64,000 nucleotides of DNA. It comes from Euborellia annulipes (lineage: Eukaryota; Arthropoda; Insecta; Dermaptera; Anisolabididae). The stretch covers positions 1 to 64,000 of the forward strand of contig JAKCPI010014221.1 of the NCBI GenBank assembly GCA_023213315.1. Direction: 5' to 3'. The position numbers and the translations under genes were made by a program. Under the pieces are notes generated by a model. It did not search any database, was not told the DNA's origin, and saw only the letters and a program-made list of their open reading frames with translations. Below are positions 40,315 through 51,671 of the stretch, in pieces (the stretch's first letter is position 1; every line of letters starts with the position of its first letter).

Positions 40315-42684
40315 TTAATGACCATTGTCACACAACAGAGCGGCATAGAAATTGCTTAAACCTATGCAATCAGTGTGAAAATTAAGAGCCCTTTGACCGT
40401 ATTTTTTTATATAGGATTTCTCCACTATCAGTCTTTTTGCCAAATTATTAACAATCGCCAATGTGACCACATTATCAAAGTCAAACTTATGCCCTGTTTC
40501 AAAGGAATGAACTGATAGTGCAGTTGTCAATTTTTTATTTTTTACACTATTTTTATGTTCAGATATTCGAATCCCTTGATGTCTGCTGGACTGCCCTATA
40601 TAGACACTTGATGGGGATGGACAATCTAAACAATTTATTAAATAAATTGTGTTATTTATTTTGCTTTGAGGAATGGGATCTTTATTGTTAAAAAGGAATG
40701 AAAGATTTCCTGACTGTTTATGGGCTATATTTATTTTAAGATTGCGAAATGTTTTACAAATTTTCTCTGATACGTAAGGGATGTAAGTAAGAGAAAAATA
40801 ATGGATAGGTGGATTACTTGCTGCCCCTCCCATATTATATGTCAATACATTATTACTTCTTTTATTATATTTAAGTTGGTAATTGTAAATAATTTTACTG
40901 ATCATATAATTAGGGTAACAATTTTTACTGGCAAGTTGCTTAAATTGGTCTAGATTTTTTTGACAAAATTGTGTGTCTCCCAGATCAAATATTCTTTTGA
41001 GAAAATAATTCAAAGTGTTAATCTTGTAAATAATTGGTAAGTTGGAATGGTAATTAGTGAACCTGCCACTGTCTGATGGTTTAGTGTATATATCAAAACA
41101 CAACGAGCCACATGTTCTTTTTATGACCAGGAGGTCTAGGAAAGGAATCATATTATTATTTTCGACTTCAAAGGTGAATTTTAAAGATGGGTGAAAGTCA
41201 TTGAATTTTTTCAAAACATCGCTTACTTCATTAGACGGAAGACATGTTAGAGAGTCATCCACATATTGAAAATAGAATGGAAGATTAAGCGGTTGTACTG
41301 TATGGTTATAAAATTTTTTAATAACAATATCTGCCGCTACTGGGCTTAGAGATCCCCCCATAGGAAGCCCACTTTGCTGTAAATATGTCTTAGAATTGAA
41401 TGAAAAATAGTTAGAATATAAGCATAGACCTAGTGCTTCTTTAAATTGTTCTAATGACATCAAAGTGTAACTACTGATTTCAGGCCAGTATTCATTTATA
41501 CATTGCATGAAGAAATCTAATGGTACGGCAGTGAATAAATTTTGTACGTCAAAAGATATCAATACATAGTTTGGTGGTACTCTAAAAGATGTTAATTTTT
41601 CTTTTACTACCTTTGAATTTTTAACTCTAAAATCATCCCCCGTAACTATATTTTTGAGGATATCAGCCAGGTATTTAGACAATTTTGAATTAGGGTAGTT
41701 AATCGTAGAAACGATTGGCCTATAGGGATGGTTAGGGGCGCTTCCTTTGTGTGTTTTGATAGTACCATACAACCTAGCAATATGGGAATTCTTAGCTGTA
41801 AGTTTTTTAAATAATTTTTCATCTAATGCTTTTGTGTTCACTAGTTTTCGAAGAAATCCATTAATTTTTAGTTCTAACCGTGGTATTGGGTTGTAGTTAA
41901 TTTGTTTATAAATATTATTATCTTCTAAAATTTTATTCATATTTGCATTATATGAATCTGTCGAAGTAATCACAGCTATTTTGGATTTATCCGATTGCAC
42001 AAATTTAATGTTAGTATTAGATTTTTTATATTTTATTGTTTTAATCACATCTGATTTTATAGTATTTGAAAACCGAGAAACTGGCCTATTTGAGTTTTGA
42101 TAATTGGTGAGGATATTAGATATTTGTCCTCTAACAAATGATTTTTGACTATCATTTAAGCCATTGTTAGTAATTACATATTCGCAATCTGCTATACATT
42201 GTATTATGTTTTTTTGTTTTTTATCACATACTGGAGCAAATTTAGGTTCATAGCTAAGGGTAGTAGCGACATAATCTGGGATTTGAATATCTGTTAAGTT
42301 CACGACCCGGTTTTGGGGGGTATATGTTTTATTAGACAAATTATCTAATTTTTTAATAATATTATCGTGAAATTTTAAATAATAACTTTGAGATTTATTA
42401 GAAACCCATTTTAGGAAATTATTATAATCATCCCGATCGACTACACGCTCTATGTTATGCGACAATTTTTCAATATTGGATTTCAAAAATCGCAAATGAG
42501 AATAAGTATATGAAATCTCTACATTCAACAGTGAGTGCTTGAACCTCATCAACAGATTATGAGTTCTATTAGAGTGTGTTCTTAAGGACAATTCAATGAC
42601 ACTCTTCAAATTATAATTAATAAAATTTGGTATTAAAGAACGCTTCCTGTTAAAAAATGGTGTTTTTTTGTTTTTTATCGACAT
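40315..42684 (-). CDS. Penelope-like reverse transcriptase with GIY-YIG endonuclease
   Basis: A 789-residue intact ORF from the ATG at 42684 (MSIKNKKTPFF). Upstream in-frame codons read into the opposite arm and are not used. Seen: an N-terminal basic and helical region, ARLYGTIKTHKG and HPYRPIVSTINYP (RT 2 area), ISFDVQNLFTAVPLDF (RT A, catalytic Asp), LPMGGSLSPVAADI (RT B), FQYVDDSLT (catalytic YVDD), EVENNNMIPFLDLLV (RT D/E), a linker, then INCLDCPSPSSVYIGQSS, RHQGIRISEHKNS, ETGHKFDF and VEKSYI, the Y, R, H and E positions of a GIY-YIG nuclease. PLE proteins nick the target and copy RNA onto it. This looks like a potentially active copy. Confidence 0.9.
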   Translation of the reverse strand: MSIKNKKTPFFNRKRSLIPNFINYNLKSVIELSLRTHSNRTHNLLMRFKHSLLNVEISYTYSHLRFLKSNIEKLSHNIERVVDRDDYNNFLKWVSNKSQSYYLKFHDNIIKKLDNLSNKTYTPQNRVVNLTDIQIPDYVATTLSYEPKFAPVCDKKQKNIIQCIADCEYVITNNGLNDSQKSFVRGQISNILTNYQNSNRPVSRFSNTIKSDVIKTIKYKKSNTNIKFVQSDKSKIAVITSTDSYNANMNKILEDNNIYKQINYNPIPRLELKINGFLRKLVNTKALDEKLFKKLTAKNSHIARLYGTIKTHKGSAPNHPYRPIVSTINYPNSKLSKYLADILKNIVTGDDFRVKNSKVVKEKLTSFRVPPNYVLISFDVQNLFTAVPLDFFMQCINEYWPEISSYTLMSLEQFKEALGLCLYSNYFSFNSKTYLQQSGLPMGGSLSPVAADIVIKKFYNHTVQPLNLPFYFQYVDDSLTCLPSNEVSDVLKKFNDFHPSLKFTFEVENNNMIPFLDLLVIKRTCGSLCFDIYTKPSDSGRFTNYHSNLPIIYKINTLNYFLKRIFDLGDTQFCQKNLDQFKQLASKNCYPNYMISKIIYNYQLKYNKRSNNVLTYNMGGAASNPPIHYFSLTYIPYVSEKICKTFRNLKINIAHKQSGNLSFLFNNKDPIPQSKINNTIYLINCLDCPSPSSVYIGQSSRHQGIRISEHKNSVKNKKLTTALSVHSFETGHKFDFDNVVTLAIVNNLAKRLIVEKSYIKKYGQRALNFHTDCIGLSNFYAALLCDNGH

Positions 42685-42699
42685 AGAACTCATAATCTG

Positions 42700-44936
42700 T
42701 TGATGAGGTTCAAGCACTCACTGTTGAATGTAGAGATTTCATATACTTATTCTCATTTGCGATTTTTGAAATCCAATATTGAAAAATTGTCGCATAACAT
42801 AGAGCGTGTAGTCGATCGGGATGATTATAATAATTTCCTAAAATGGGTTTCTAATAAATCTCAAAGTTATTATTTAAAATTTCACGATAATATTATTAAA
42901 AAATTAGATAATTTGTCTAATAAAACATATACCCCCAAAACCGGGTCGTGAACTTAACAGATATTCAAATCCCAGATTATGTCGCTACTACCCTTAGCTA
43001 TGAACCTAAATTTGCTCCAGTATGTGATAAAAAACAAAAAAACATAATACAATGTATAGCAGATTGCGAATATGTAATTACTAACAATGGCTTAAATGAT
43101 AGTCAAAAATCATTTGTTAGAGGACAAATATCTAATATCCTCACCAATTATCAAAACTCAAATAGGCCAGTTTCTCGGTTTTCAAATACTATAAAATCAG
43201 ATGTGATTAAAACAATAAAATATAAAAAATCTAATACTAACATTAAATTTGTGCAATCGGATAAATCCAAAATAGCTGTGATTACTTCGACAGATTCATA
43301 TAATGCAAATATGAATAAAATTTTAGAAGATAATAATATTTATAAACAAATTAACTACAACCCAATACCACGGTTAGAACTAAAAATTAATGGATTTCTT
43401 CGAAAACTAGTGAACACAAAAGCATTAGATGAAAAATTATTTAAAAAACTTACAGCTAAGAATTCCCATATTGCTAGGTTGTATGGTACTATCAAAACAC
43501 ACAAAGGAAGCGCCCCTAACCATCCCTATAGGCCAATCGTTTCTACGATTAACTACCCTAATTCAAAATTGTCTAAATACCTGGCTGATATCCTCAAAAA
43601 TATAGTTACGGGGGATGATTTTAGAGTTAAAAATTCAAAGGTAGTAAAAGAAAAATTAACATCTTTTAGAGTACCACCAAACTATGTATTGATATCTTTT
43701 GACGTACAAAATTTATTCACTGCCGTACCATTAGATTTCTTCATGCAATGTATAAATGAATACTGGCCTGAAATCAGTAGTTACACTTTGATGTCATTAG
43801 AACAATTTAAAGAAGCACTAGGTCTATGCTTATATTCTAACTATTTTTCATTCAATTCTAAGACATATTTACAGCAAAGTGGGCTTCCTATGGGGGGATC
43901 TCTAAGCCCAGTAGCGGCAGATATTGTTATTAAAAAATTTTATAACCATACAGTACAACCGCTTAATCTTCCATTCTATTTTCAATATGTGGATGACTCT
44001 CTAACATGTCTTCCGTCTAATGAAGTAAGCGATGTTTTGAAAAAATTCAATGACTTTCACCCATCTTTAAAATTCACCTTTGAAGTCGAAAATAATAATA
44101 TGATTCCTTTCCTAGACCTCCTGGTCATAAAAAGAACATGTGGCTCGTTGTGTTTTGATATATACACTAAACCATCAGACAGTGGCAGGTTCACTAATTA
44201 CCATTCCAACTTACCAATTATTTACAAGATTAACACTTTGAATTATTTTCTCAAAAGAATATTTGATCTGGGAGACACACAATTTTGTCAAAAAAATCTA
44301 GACCAATTTAAGCAACTTGCCAGTAAAAATTGTTACCCTAATTATATGATCAGTAAAATTATTTACAATTACCAACTTAAATATAATAAAAGAAGTAATA
44401 ATGTATTGACATATAATATGGGAGGGGCAGCAAGTAATCCACCTATCCATTATTTTTCTCTTACTTACATCCCTTACGTATCAGAGAAAATTTGTAAAAC
44501 ATTTCGCAATCTTAAAATAAATATAGCCCATAAACAGTCAGGAAATCTTTCATTCCTTTTTAACAATAAAGATCCCATTCCTCAAAGCAAAATAAATAAC
44601 ACAATTTATTTAATAAATTGTTTAGATTGTCCATCCCCATCAAGTGTCTATATAGGGCAGTCCAGCAGACATCAAGGGATTCGAATATCTGAACATAAAA
44701 ATAGTGTAAAAAATAAAAAATTGACAACTGCACTATCAGTTCATTCCTTTGAAACAGGGCATAAGTTTGACTTTGATAATGTGGTCACATTGGCGATTGT
44801 TAATAATTTGGCAAAAAGACTGATAGTGGAGAAATCCTATATAAAAAAATACGGTCAAAGGGCTCTTAATTTTCACACTGATTGCATAGGTTTAAGCAAT
44901 TTCTATGCCGCTCTGTTGTGTGACAATGGTCATTAA
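42700..44936 (+). pseudogene. Second PLE ORF, one-base frameshift
   Basis: Encodes the same protein from MRFKHSLLNVE to the end, with no amino-acid difference noticed. The run of six C in the left copy is five C here (about 42932-42936), which shifts the frame after TPKTGS. The frame reopens at 42948 for 662 codons with RT and GIY-YIG intact. The N-terminal about 50 residues are missing by truncation. Confidence 0.85.
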
Positions 44937-45339
44937 TTGATAATATATTAATAATAAAGATTTTTTTTTAAATAACAGTGAATGCTTTTATCTATTTAAA
45001 ATTGATAAAATGAGTAACATTTTTATAATCGGCTGTGATTTAAATATAAAAAAATTATCAATAAAAATAAAATTATAAAGAATTATTTGTTTAAATAGAT
45101 CGATATGTTAAAATTTTTTCGCATTCAAGGCTTTGCTCTCATGCTCTCTTGTGGGTAATGATAATTTAAATATACATACGACCAAATACACATGTACTGT
45201 ATTATAACTAATTTGACTACATCTGTTTTATATGTTAATAATATAAAATATACTGTGAGTATATAATTGTACTATTATGACCATTTATTAACAAAACAAT
45301 TATTTAATGAATGTATGTATATATTTCTAGCTTGGAGGG

Positions 45340-45374
45340 CTGAAGATGGCTTTGTTAATCATAGCCGAAACGTT
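45340..45374 (+). ncRNA. Hammerhead-like core (right PLE)
   Basis: CTGAAGATGGC...GCCGAAACGTT, mirror of 39877-39911. Confidence 0.4.
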
Positions 45375-45444
45375 CCAAATAAAGAGTGTTAACTAAAACA
45401 GATGCTTTTTATTATTGGCTGCATCCTCTTTTTGTATCATTAAT

Positions 45445-46085
45445 TAAATAAAAAATGTTTGTATTTGTATTAAATAATAAAAGCTTAAGGGATTTTTTTG
45501 CTGATTTTTGATAACTTATAATCGAAATTATTCAGTATATTAATACAAAAAAAATAATTTTATTTATTTACGTATAATTTAACATTTCCGGGTGTTGAAA
45601 TTTATTTAAAATGGATTTTAATTAACTTAACAATATTCTTTTAGAGGAGCATTATACTGTAGTTAAATATACAGGATATGTTTGCCTTTATATTATTATT
45701 TTGGTTATTATTTGAAAATTGTTACGTAAGATCCATGGCGCAGTAATTCTGAATTGAGAAAAAGCGGAAAAAATTGTTTGTATATATTTCCCCCTCCCCC
45801 CGCCTTCCGTAGCCGAGAAGTTAATAATAATATGTAGCCTATGTATAGGATATTGAGTTTTTTATAAGCTTTGTACTTGTGACCTCCTCTGGTCCAATCG
45901 AGTAAATAATAAAAATAAATCTAAAAATATGGGTATTTTTAAAAATTTCAATCCCATATTTGGATATTTTATACTCAATAGAGAATCCTAAATAAATACA
46001 AAATTTCATAAGAATTGGAAAAAAAATTTTAAAATCTGCCAATAGGCCCTACATTTTAACATCACTGTACTATAAGAATTATTTT
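45445..46085. other. AT-rich spacer without recognised gene
   Basis: No coding frame of note. About 45930-46030 resembles the long-HER-variant interior on the minus strand (CATAAGAATTGGAAAAAAA). Confidence 0.4.
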
Positions 46086-46087
46086 TT

Positions 46088-46765
46088 ATTTATCAATGAA
46101 ATTTTATATTTAAGTTAGGCACCCCCATGGGTCGTGACACGAAGCTTTTGAACAAAATCGACCAAAGAGTACTAGTACTTTACTGATGCACTTTTTCAGT
46201 TTTTTTTTTCGATTTTCTCTAAATTTGCTCCAACGATTTTTTTTTTTAAATTCAAAAATCAATTAGTTTTGAGATTCTCTTTAAAATGTATATTCTCATT
46301 TTGTCATTGAAATCTTCTGAAGACCACTTTACTCTTTTACTCCATAGAAGAGATAGGAGAAATGGTTGCCATGGTAACAACATATAAATATTTTCCTAAA
46401 CCTATCTCCTATACCAAACATCGAGGGTTCGGACCCCAGGCAGTCCGATGATTTTATTTAAACCATTTGGATACCAGATGGCTTAAATAGAAATGCCTGA
46501 ACCCCCAATAGATATATTCAATACAACGGTTATAGTAAAAGTCTTATATGGCCTAAGTTGCCGAAAAGACTGTGTGAATGTGTGTGTGAGTGAGAGTGTG
46601 AATGAGAAAAAAGTGTGAATGTTTAAAAAAAAAAAAATTTATATCTTGAGTACATATATATATCGGTGGAAAACTAAATATAATTATATGTGTCGACACA
46701 AAAATCTTACTTTCGGTAATCGAAAGTTGTGTGCTGTGCGCCAGTCACACCAGATTTTTTTTTTT
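46088..46765 (+). repeat. HER copy, 3' two-thirds, interrupted by a SINE
   Basis: From TTTATATTTAAGTTAGGC, with AGTACTAGTACT near 46167, X-box at 46365-46378, SINE 46401-46637, then GTCGAC and a shortened 3' hairpin ending CACCAGAT near 46755. Confidence 0.8.
46401..46637 (+). mobile_element. SINE, slightly 5'-truncated
   Basis: Starts CCTATCTCCTATACC, box B GAGGGTTCGGACCCC present, box A lost, tail (A)n to 46637. Confidence 0.85.
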
Positions 46766-47302
46766 ATTTCTATCTTTAATTGTTTCCGAGAAAATGACGT
46801 TCCTCATTGTTTGAATCATGTTGCCTAGACGATGGACAGAAACCAGCTCCTTTAAGTCACTATCTCTATTCCACTTGCACTCATTATCTTCTATTCTCTC
46901 TCTTTCTACTCGTTTTAAATTCACTTTCCGGCTCTTCCTTCCATAGAGCCAATGTTAAATCCCTATCAAGATTTTGTAAGTATGTTAATTTCAAAAGGGG
47001 GTCAAGGCCCCTTTGGAACTTTTTACACATGTGTAAAAAAATTTTTTCCAATTCTTATGAAATTTTGTATTTATTTACGATTCTATATTGTGTATAAAAT
47101 ATGAGATTAAAATTTTGAAAAATAACCATAGTTTATTTCAAGCAATCAACATTTAAAATCCAAGTTTGAAACTAAGCTCCTATGGGAAATTAAATATATC
47201 TCGACACAAAAAATCTGGTGTGACAGCACGGTGCACAACTTTCTCTTACCGAAGGGTAAGAGAAAGTTGTGTGCTGTGCGCCAGTCACACCAGACTTTTT
47301 TT
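46766..47302 (+). repeat. Long-variant HER, 3' half
   Basis: TTTTTTATTTCTATC...TTTAATTGTTTCCGAG, (CTCT)n near 46898, AAAAGGGGGTC, ATTTACGATTCTATATTG, CTCGACACA and a hairpin with CTTACCGAAGGGTAAG loop ending at about 47300. Equivalent to 49990-50480. Confidence 0.75.
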
Positions 47303-47446
47303 ACCTTGCACTCACATATCATCCCGTTGACCAAATATCGTCGTCCTCAAAATATTTATTTCGGTATTTTTTTTTTGATCACAAAACTTATATTACACAT
47401 CTAGCTAAGTGAAGGAAAAAATAAGCTTGAGTAATCGGCTTTTTTA

Positions 47447-48113
47447 CTTTCTCTTACCTCTATATATATGTTAATATATATAGAGAGAAAGTATTGGATT
47501 CATGTCAAAAATTCGATGTCGAGATTTTGATGGATATACACGTTTTGAGGTCCCCTGAATCCAAAAAAGTGGTTTTCGCGACATGGTCTGTCTGTGTGTG
47601 TGTGTCTGTGTGTCTGTCTGTGAACAAAATATCTCAAGAACGGAAAGAGTTAGGAGGTTGAAATTTTATATTTAAGTTAGGCCCCCCCCATGGGACGTGA
47701 CACGAAGCTTTTGAACAAAATCGGCCCAAAAGTACTAGTACTTTACTGATGCACTTTTTCAGTTTTTTTCGATTTTCTCAAAATTCGCTCCGATTTTTTT
47801 TTAAATTCAAAAATCAATTATTTTTTAGATTCTCTTTAAAATGTAGATTCTCATTTTGTGATTGAAATCTTCTGAAGACCACTTTACTCTTGTTCTCCAT
47901 AGAATAGTTAGGAGAAATGGTTGCCATGGTAACAAAATATAAATATTTTCCCATACTTATAAATTTTACATCTTGAAAATCGAATGTACCGTACTGTCGG
48001 AAACTAAATACATGTCGACACAAAAAATCTGGTGAGACAAGCACAGTACACAACTTTCTATTACCGAAGGTAAGAGAAAGTTGTGTGCTGTGCGCCAGTC
48101 ACACCAGATTTTT
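47447..48113 (+). repeat. HER copy, full length
   Basis: 5' hairpin from 47450, (TGTG/TCTG)n near 47590-47625, AGTACTAGTACT near 47732, X-box 47920-47933, GTCGAC near 48014 and 3' hairpin to 48111. Confidence 0.9.
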
Positions 48114-48177
48114 ACATCATCTAATTATTTAAAATTTATCCTGCATTAATTAAGATGTGAGATAAGAAGAAGCTTAC

Positions 48178-48482
48178 TGATGTATATGATATTTATATAT
48201 AATGTTTGAGTTGTTCGGTTTCCTAGCGTTACATTATTTTGGTTACTATTTATTGTCATATTTATATTTGATTTTTGATTTGAATAAACCAACTATATAT
48301 TTTGTAGAAATATCTTTTCCAATTGATGTGTACAGAATAAGAAAAGATATTTCTACAAAATATATAGTTGGTTTATTCAAATCAAAAATCAAATATAAAT
48401 ATGACAATAAATAGTAACCAAAATAATGTAACGCTAGGAAACCGAACAACTCAAACATTATATATAAATATCATATACATCA
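48178..48482. repeat. Near-perfect inverted repeat, about 140-bp arms
   Basis: The left arm ends at AGAAATATCTTTT (about 48319) and the right arm begins AAAAGATATTTCT (about 48342). A 22-bp loop contains AATTGATGTGTACAG. The arms match almost base for base out to TGATGTATATGAT. A fold-back MITE or very recent inverted duplication. Similar minus and plus frames arise simply from the symmetry. Confidence 0.9.
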
Positions 48483-49126
48483 CTTACCTTTATAAAAATC
48501 CTTCAAAGTTCTCTGCTTTCAACATTAAATTTTATTTTTCAAAATCGTAAAAGGGAATGAATGATTTACGTAAAGAGAAATTTCCAATTACAACTCAACT
48601 GTTGAGTTCAAGTAAATGAATAAAGTTGTAACTCCCCCTCCCTCTCTCTCTTTATATCTGGTATCTATTTAAAAAAGTCAGAATGGATTTTTGCCTTCTC
48701 CACACATTTGTTCGTTATTTGCATTCCGTCTGTCTGTATGTCATCTTTTGTTTGACAAGTTTCAGCGAGAGAGGCTTAAATGATGAAAGTAATTAAGGTA
48801 ATATTTTAGCTGCATATATAATTGAATTATTCCCCCTCCCCTTCTCCACTCCTCTTCTACCAAATATGTACTTTAAACTTTAACTCTCTAACTGAATTTG
48901 TATGGATTTAATAATTTAAGTAATTTTCAAACTAAACTTATATAACGACTAGAACGTAAACTAAAAAGCTACTGTTGGATAGGTAGCAGGACTGCTATAA
49001 TATTTTTTATTATTTTAATCATATCTTCATTTTCGTTTATTTAAAGATAAAACAAAAAAAAAAAAAAAAAAAAAAAAAATTGTATATATATATATGATTT
49101 TGAAGGTTTACTTTTGATAAAATTGT
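48483..49126. other. AT-rich DNA, poly-A tract
   Basis: No gene recognised. Poly-A of about 29 at 49051-49079. Confidence 0.5.
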
Positions 49127-49325
49127 TCTGTTATTCGGAACACAAAATAAATATTACATTTATTTTCAGAAAATTTATTAAGGCAGGCGACTGACATATG
49201 TACCAGTTTCGGTCAACTTGCTGACCATCATCAGGCCTAAAAGATACAAATAATATTATAAAAAACATATTCTTACACGCGATCAACAACATCCGTCATA
49301 AAAAAAAAAAAAAAAAAAAAAAAAA
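49127..49325 (-). mobile_element. Penelope-like 3' end fragment
   Basis: Minus strand: poly-A/T at 49298-49325, hammerhead-like motif at 49203-49235, then CAGTCGCCTGCC and TTAATAAATTTTCTG. No coding part. Confidence 0.5.
49203..49235 (-). ncRNA. Hammerhead-like core, canonical boxes
   Basis: Minus strand CCTGATGA, perfect stem GGTCA/TGACC with a 6-nt loop, GAAACTGG. Both conserved boxes are intact. Stem I and III pairing is not established. Confidence 0.5.
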
Positions 49326-49426
49326 ATTGGTTTTAACGAAATGAATTGAATTATTTAGTTATTCGGAAATCTTTATAAATATTCTATAGGCCTATAGCTC
49401 CTCTCTTTCAAAATTAATTTTTACTT

Positions 49427-50480
49427 TCTCTTACCCTATATATGAAATATATAGAGAGAGAAAGTATTGCGATCATGTCAAAAATTCGATGTCGAGATTT
49501 TGATGGATATACATGTTTTGAGGTCCCCTGAGTCCAAAAAAGTGGGTCCCGCAAATTGGTCTGTGTGTGTGTGTATATGTATGTGTGTGTGTGTGTGTGT
49601 GTGTCTGTGTGTCTGTGTGTGTGTAACGATTTTTTTTAGCATGAAGGAATTGAGCTACCGGATTGAAATTTTATATTTAACTTAGGTACCTTTGAAGAAT
49701 CTCAAAATAAGCTTTTGAACAAAATCGGCCAAAAAGTACTAGTACTTTACTGATGTACTTTTTCAGTTTTTTTCGATTTTCTCAAAATTCCCTCCAAGGA
49801 TTTTTTTTAAAATTCATAAATGAACTATTTTTTAGATGCTCTTTAAAATGTATATTCTCATTTTGCCGTTGAAATCTTCTGAAGAACACTTTACTCTTGT
49901 TCTTCATAGGAAAGATAGAAATGGTTGCCATGGTAACGGAATTTAAATCTTTTTCTTTTTATTAGATTAAAAATCAATTATTATTTAAATTCCCATTTTT
50001 TTAAAATTTATTTGTGTCTTTAATTGTTTCAAAGAAAACATATATGTCTCTCTCTCACTTGCAAACATTATCGTCTCTCTCTACTCTTTTTAAATTCCCT
50101 TTCCACCTTATCTTCGCATAGGAACAATGTTAATTTCCTATAGGGATTTGTATGTCAATTTCGATTCAAAAGGGGGTCCCCTTTGGAACTTTTTACGCAT
50201 TTAAAATTTTTTTTTCCAATTCTTATGAAATTTTGTATTTATTTACGATTCTATATTGTGTATAAAATGTCCAAATATGAGATTAAAATTTTGAAAAATA
50301 ACCATAGTTTATTTGAAGCAGTCAACATTTAAAATGCAAGTTTGAAACTAAGGTGCTATCGGAAACTAAATATATCTCGACACAAAAAATCTGGTGTGAC
50401 CAGCACAGTGCGCAACTTTCTCTTACCGAAGGGTAAGAGAAAGTTGTGTGCTGTGCGCCAGTCACACCAGATTTTTTTTT
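49427..50480 (+). repeat. Long-variant HER, full length (about 1,050 bp)
   Basis: 5' hairpin ACTTTCTCTTACCCTATATATG..., (TG)n 49562-49623, AGTACTAGTACT near 49736, X-box 49924-49937, an extra about 380-bp segment (49960-50345) absent from the short form, CTCGACACA and a 3' hairpin ending about 50476. The AAATTCCCATTTTTTTAAAA site near 49993-50012 is the empty version of the insertion site used at 52043. Confidence 0.85.
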
Positions 50481-50529
50481 TCATTAGATTTTAATAAAAT
50501 TTAAGAAGTTTCCTCGAGGTGGTTGAAAT

Positions 50530-50786
50530 CAAGGGCGGATACAAGGGGGGTAATTACCCCCCCTCCCGAGATTCGAAAAAAATACCTTTTTTTTTCGTAA
50601 AAAAATTTATTTTTAATGTAAAGTTAAAAAAATTAATACTTAAAAATTTGATGTGTATTTATATTCTGGCAAACAAGTACAGAATGCGCTTTTAAATTAC
50701 CGAAATTAAAAAAAATAGTGTGCTGTGCGACGAGTCACACCAGATTACCCCCCCCCCCCCAAGAAACACCTCTGGATCCGGCCTTG
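50530..50786. mobile_element. hAT MITE (CAAGGGCGGATACAAGG ends)
   Basis: CAAGGGCGGATACAAGG and TCTGGATCCGGCCTTG, flanked by GTTGAAAT (50522-50529 and 50787-50794). It contains a decayed HER 3' hairpin piece (about 50670-50748). Confidence 0.8.
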
Positions 50787-51493
50787 GTTGAAATTTTATA
50801 TTTTTTAGACACCTTCCTGGAGAGTGAAAATAAACTTTTAATAAAATACTAGTACTTTCCTGATGTACTTTTTCAATTTTTCCGATTTTCTCAAAATTCG
50901 ATCCAACGATTTTGATTAAAATTCAAAAATCAATTATTTTTTAGATGCTCTTTAAAATGTATATTCTCATTTTGCCATTGAAATCTTCTGAAGGCCAATT
51001 TACTCCTTTACTTCATAGGAAAAATAGGAGAAATGGTAGCCATAGTAACAAATTATAAATATTTTCCTATGCTTATAAATTTTGCGTCTTGAATTCTAAT
51101 ATAACGGCGGAAACTACCAATGAATATATGTCGACACGAAAAATCTGGTGTGACAAGTACAGAACACAACTTTCGAGTACCGAAGGCTGTGCGACAGTCA
51201 CACCAGATTTTTTCTAAAAAAATATGGTCAACATTACCAAAGAACACCTTAATTGATTTTTACTTTCTCTTACCCTATATATGAAATATATAGAGAGAGA
51301 AAGTATTGCGATCATGTCAAAAATTCGATGTCGAGATTTTGATGGATATACATGTTTTGAGGTCCCCTAGTCCAAAAAAGTGTGACAAGTACAGAACACA
51401 ACTTTCGAGTACCGAAGGCTGTGCGACAGTCACACCAGATTTTTTCTAAAAAAAATATGGTCAACATTACCAAAGAACACCTTAATTGATTTT
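50787..51493 (+). repeat. Composite of HER fragments
   Basis: HER 3' two-thirds 50787-51214 (X-box degraded to GGTAGCCATAGTAAC near 51034), then HER 5' hairpin 51258-51375 joined directly to a second 3' hairpin (to 51447). ACCAAAGAACACCTTAATTG follows each 3' hairpin, the same sequence seen at 23082 and 24111, so these are copies of that locus. Confidence 0.75.
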
Positions 51494-51613
51494 TACTTTC
51501 TCTTACCCTATATATGAAATATATAGAGAGAGAAAGTATTGCGATCATGTCAAAAATTCGATGTCGAGATTTTGAAAATGTATATTCTCATTGTCTCATT
51601 GTCCCGCAAATTG

Positions 51614-51671
<58 letters not shown>

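Larger units (their letters stand above)
39808..45443. mobile_element. Head-to-head pair of Penelope-like elements
   Basis: Two near-identical arms (39808-42582 and 42683-45443) in inverted orientation, 3' ends outward. About 100 bp belonging only to the left copy lie at the centre. Each arm carries the RT/GIY-YIG ORF and a 3' region with a hammerhead-like motif. The right copy is 5'-truncated by that 100 bp. A few substitutions (for example ATCGAAATG against ATCGATATG) show that the arms are not exact copies. An imperfect direct repeat TTAAATAAAAAAT flanks the unit (about 39755 and 45444). Confidence 0.9.

Noticed and set aside
42685..42717. Upstream start MLEPHQQIM of the left PLE ORF
   Set aside because: Those codons are read from the antisense of the opposite arm; the element's own sequence starts near 42684.
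39808..45443. Palindrome as a pure assembly artefact
   Set aside because: Rejected only provisionally: a 100-bp asymmetric centre and a few substitutions between arms argue for a real structure, but homopolymer differences alone would not.
48202..48458. Two mirror-image 70-codon frames
   Set aside because: They exist on both strands only because the DNA is an inverted repeat; no other sign of coding.
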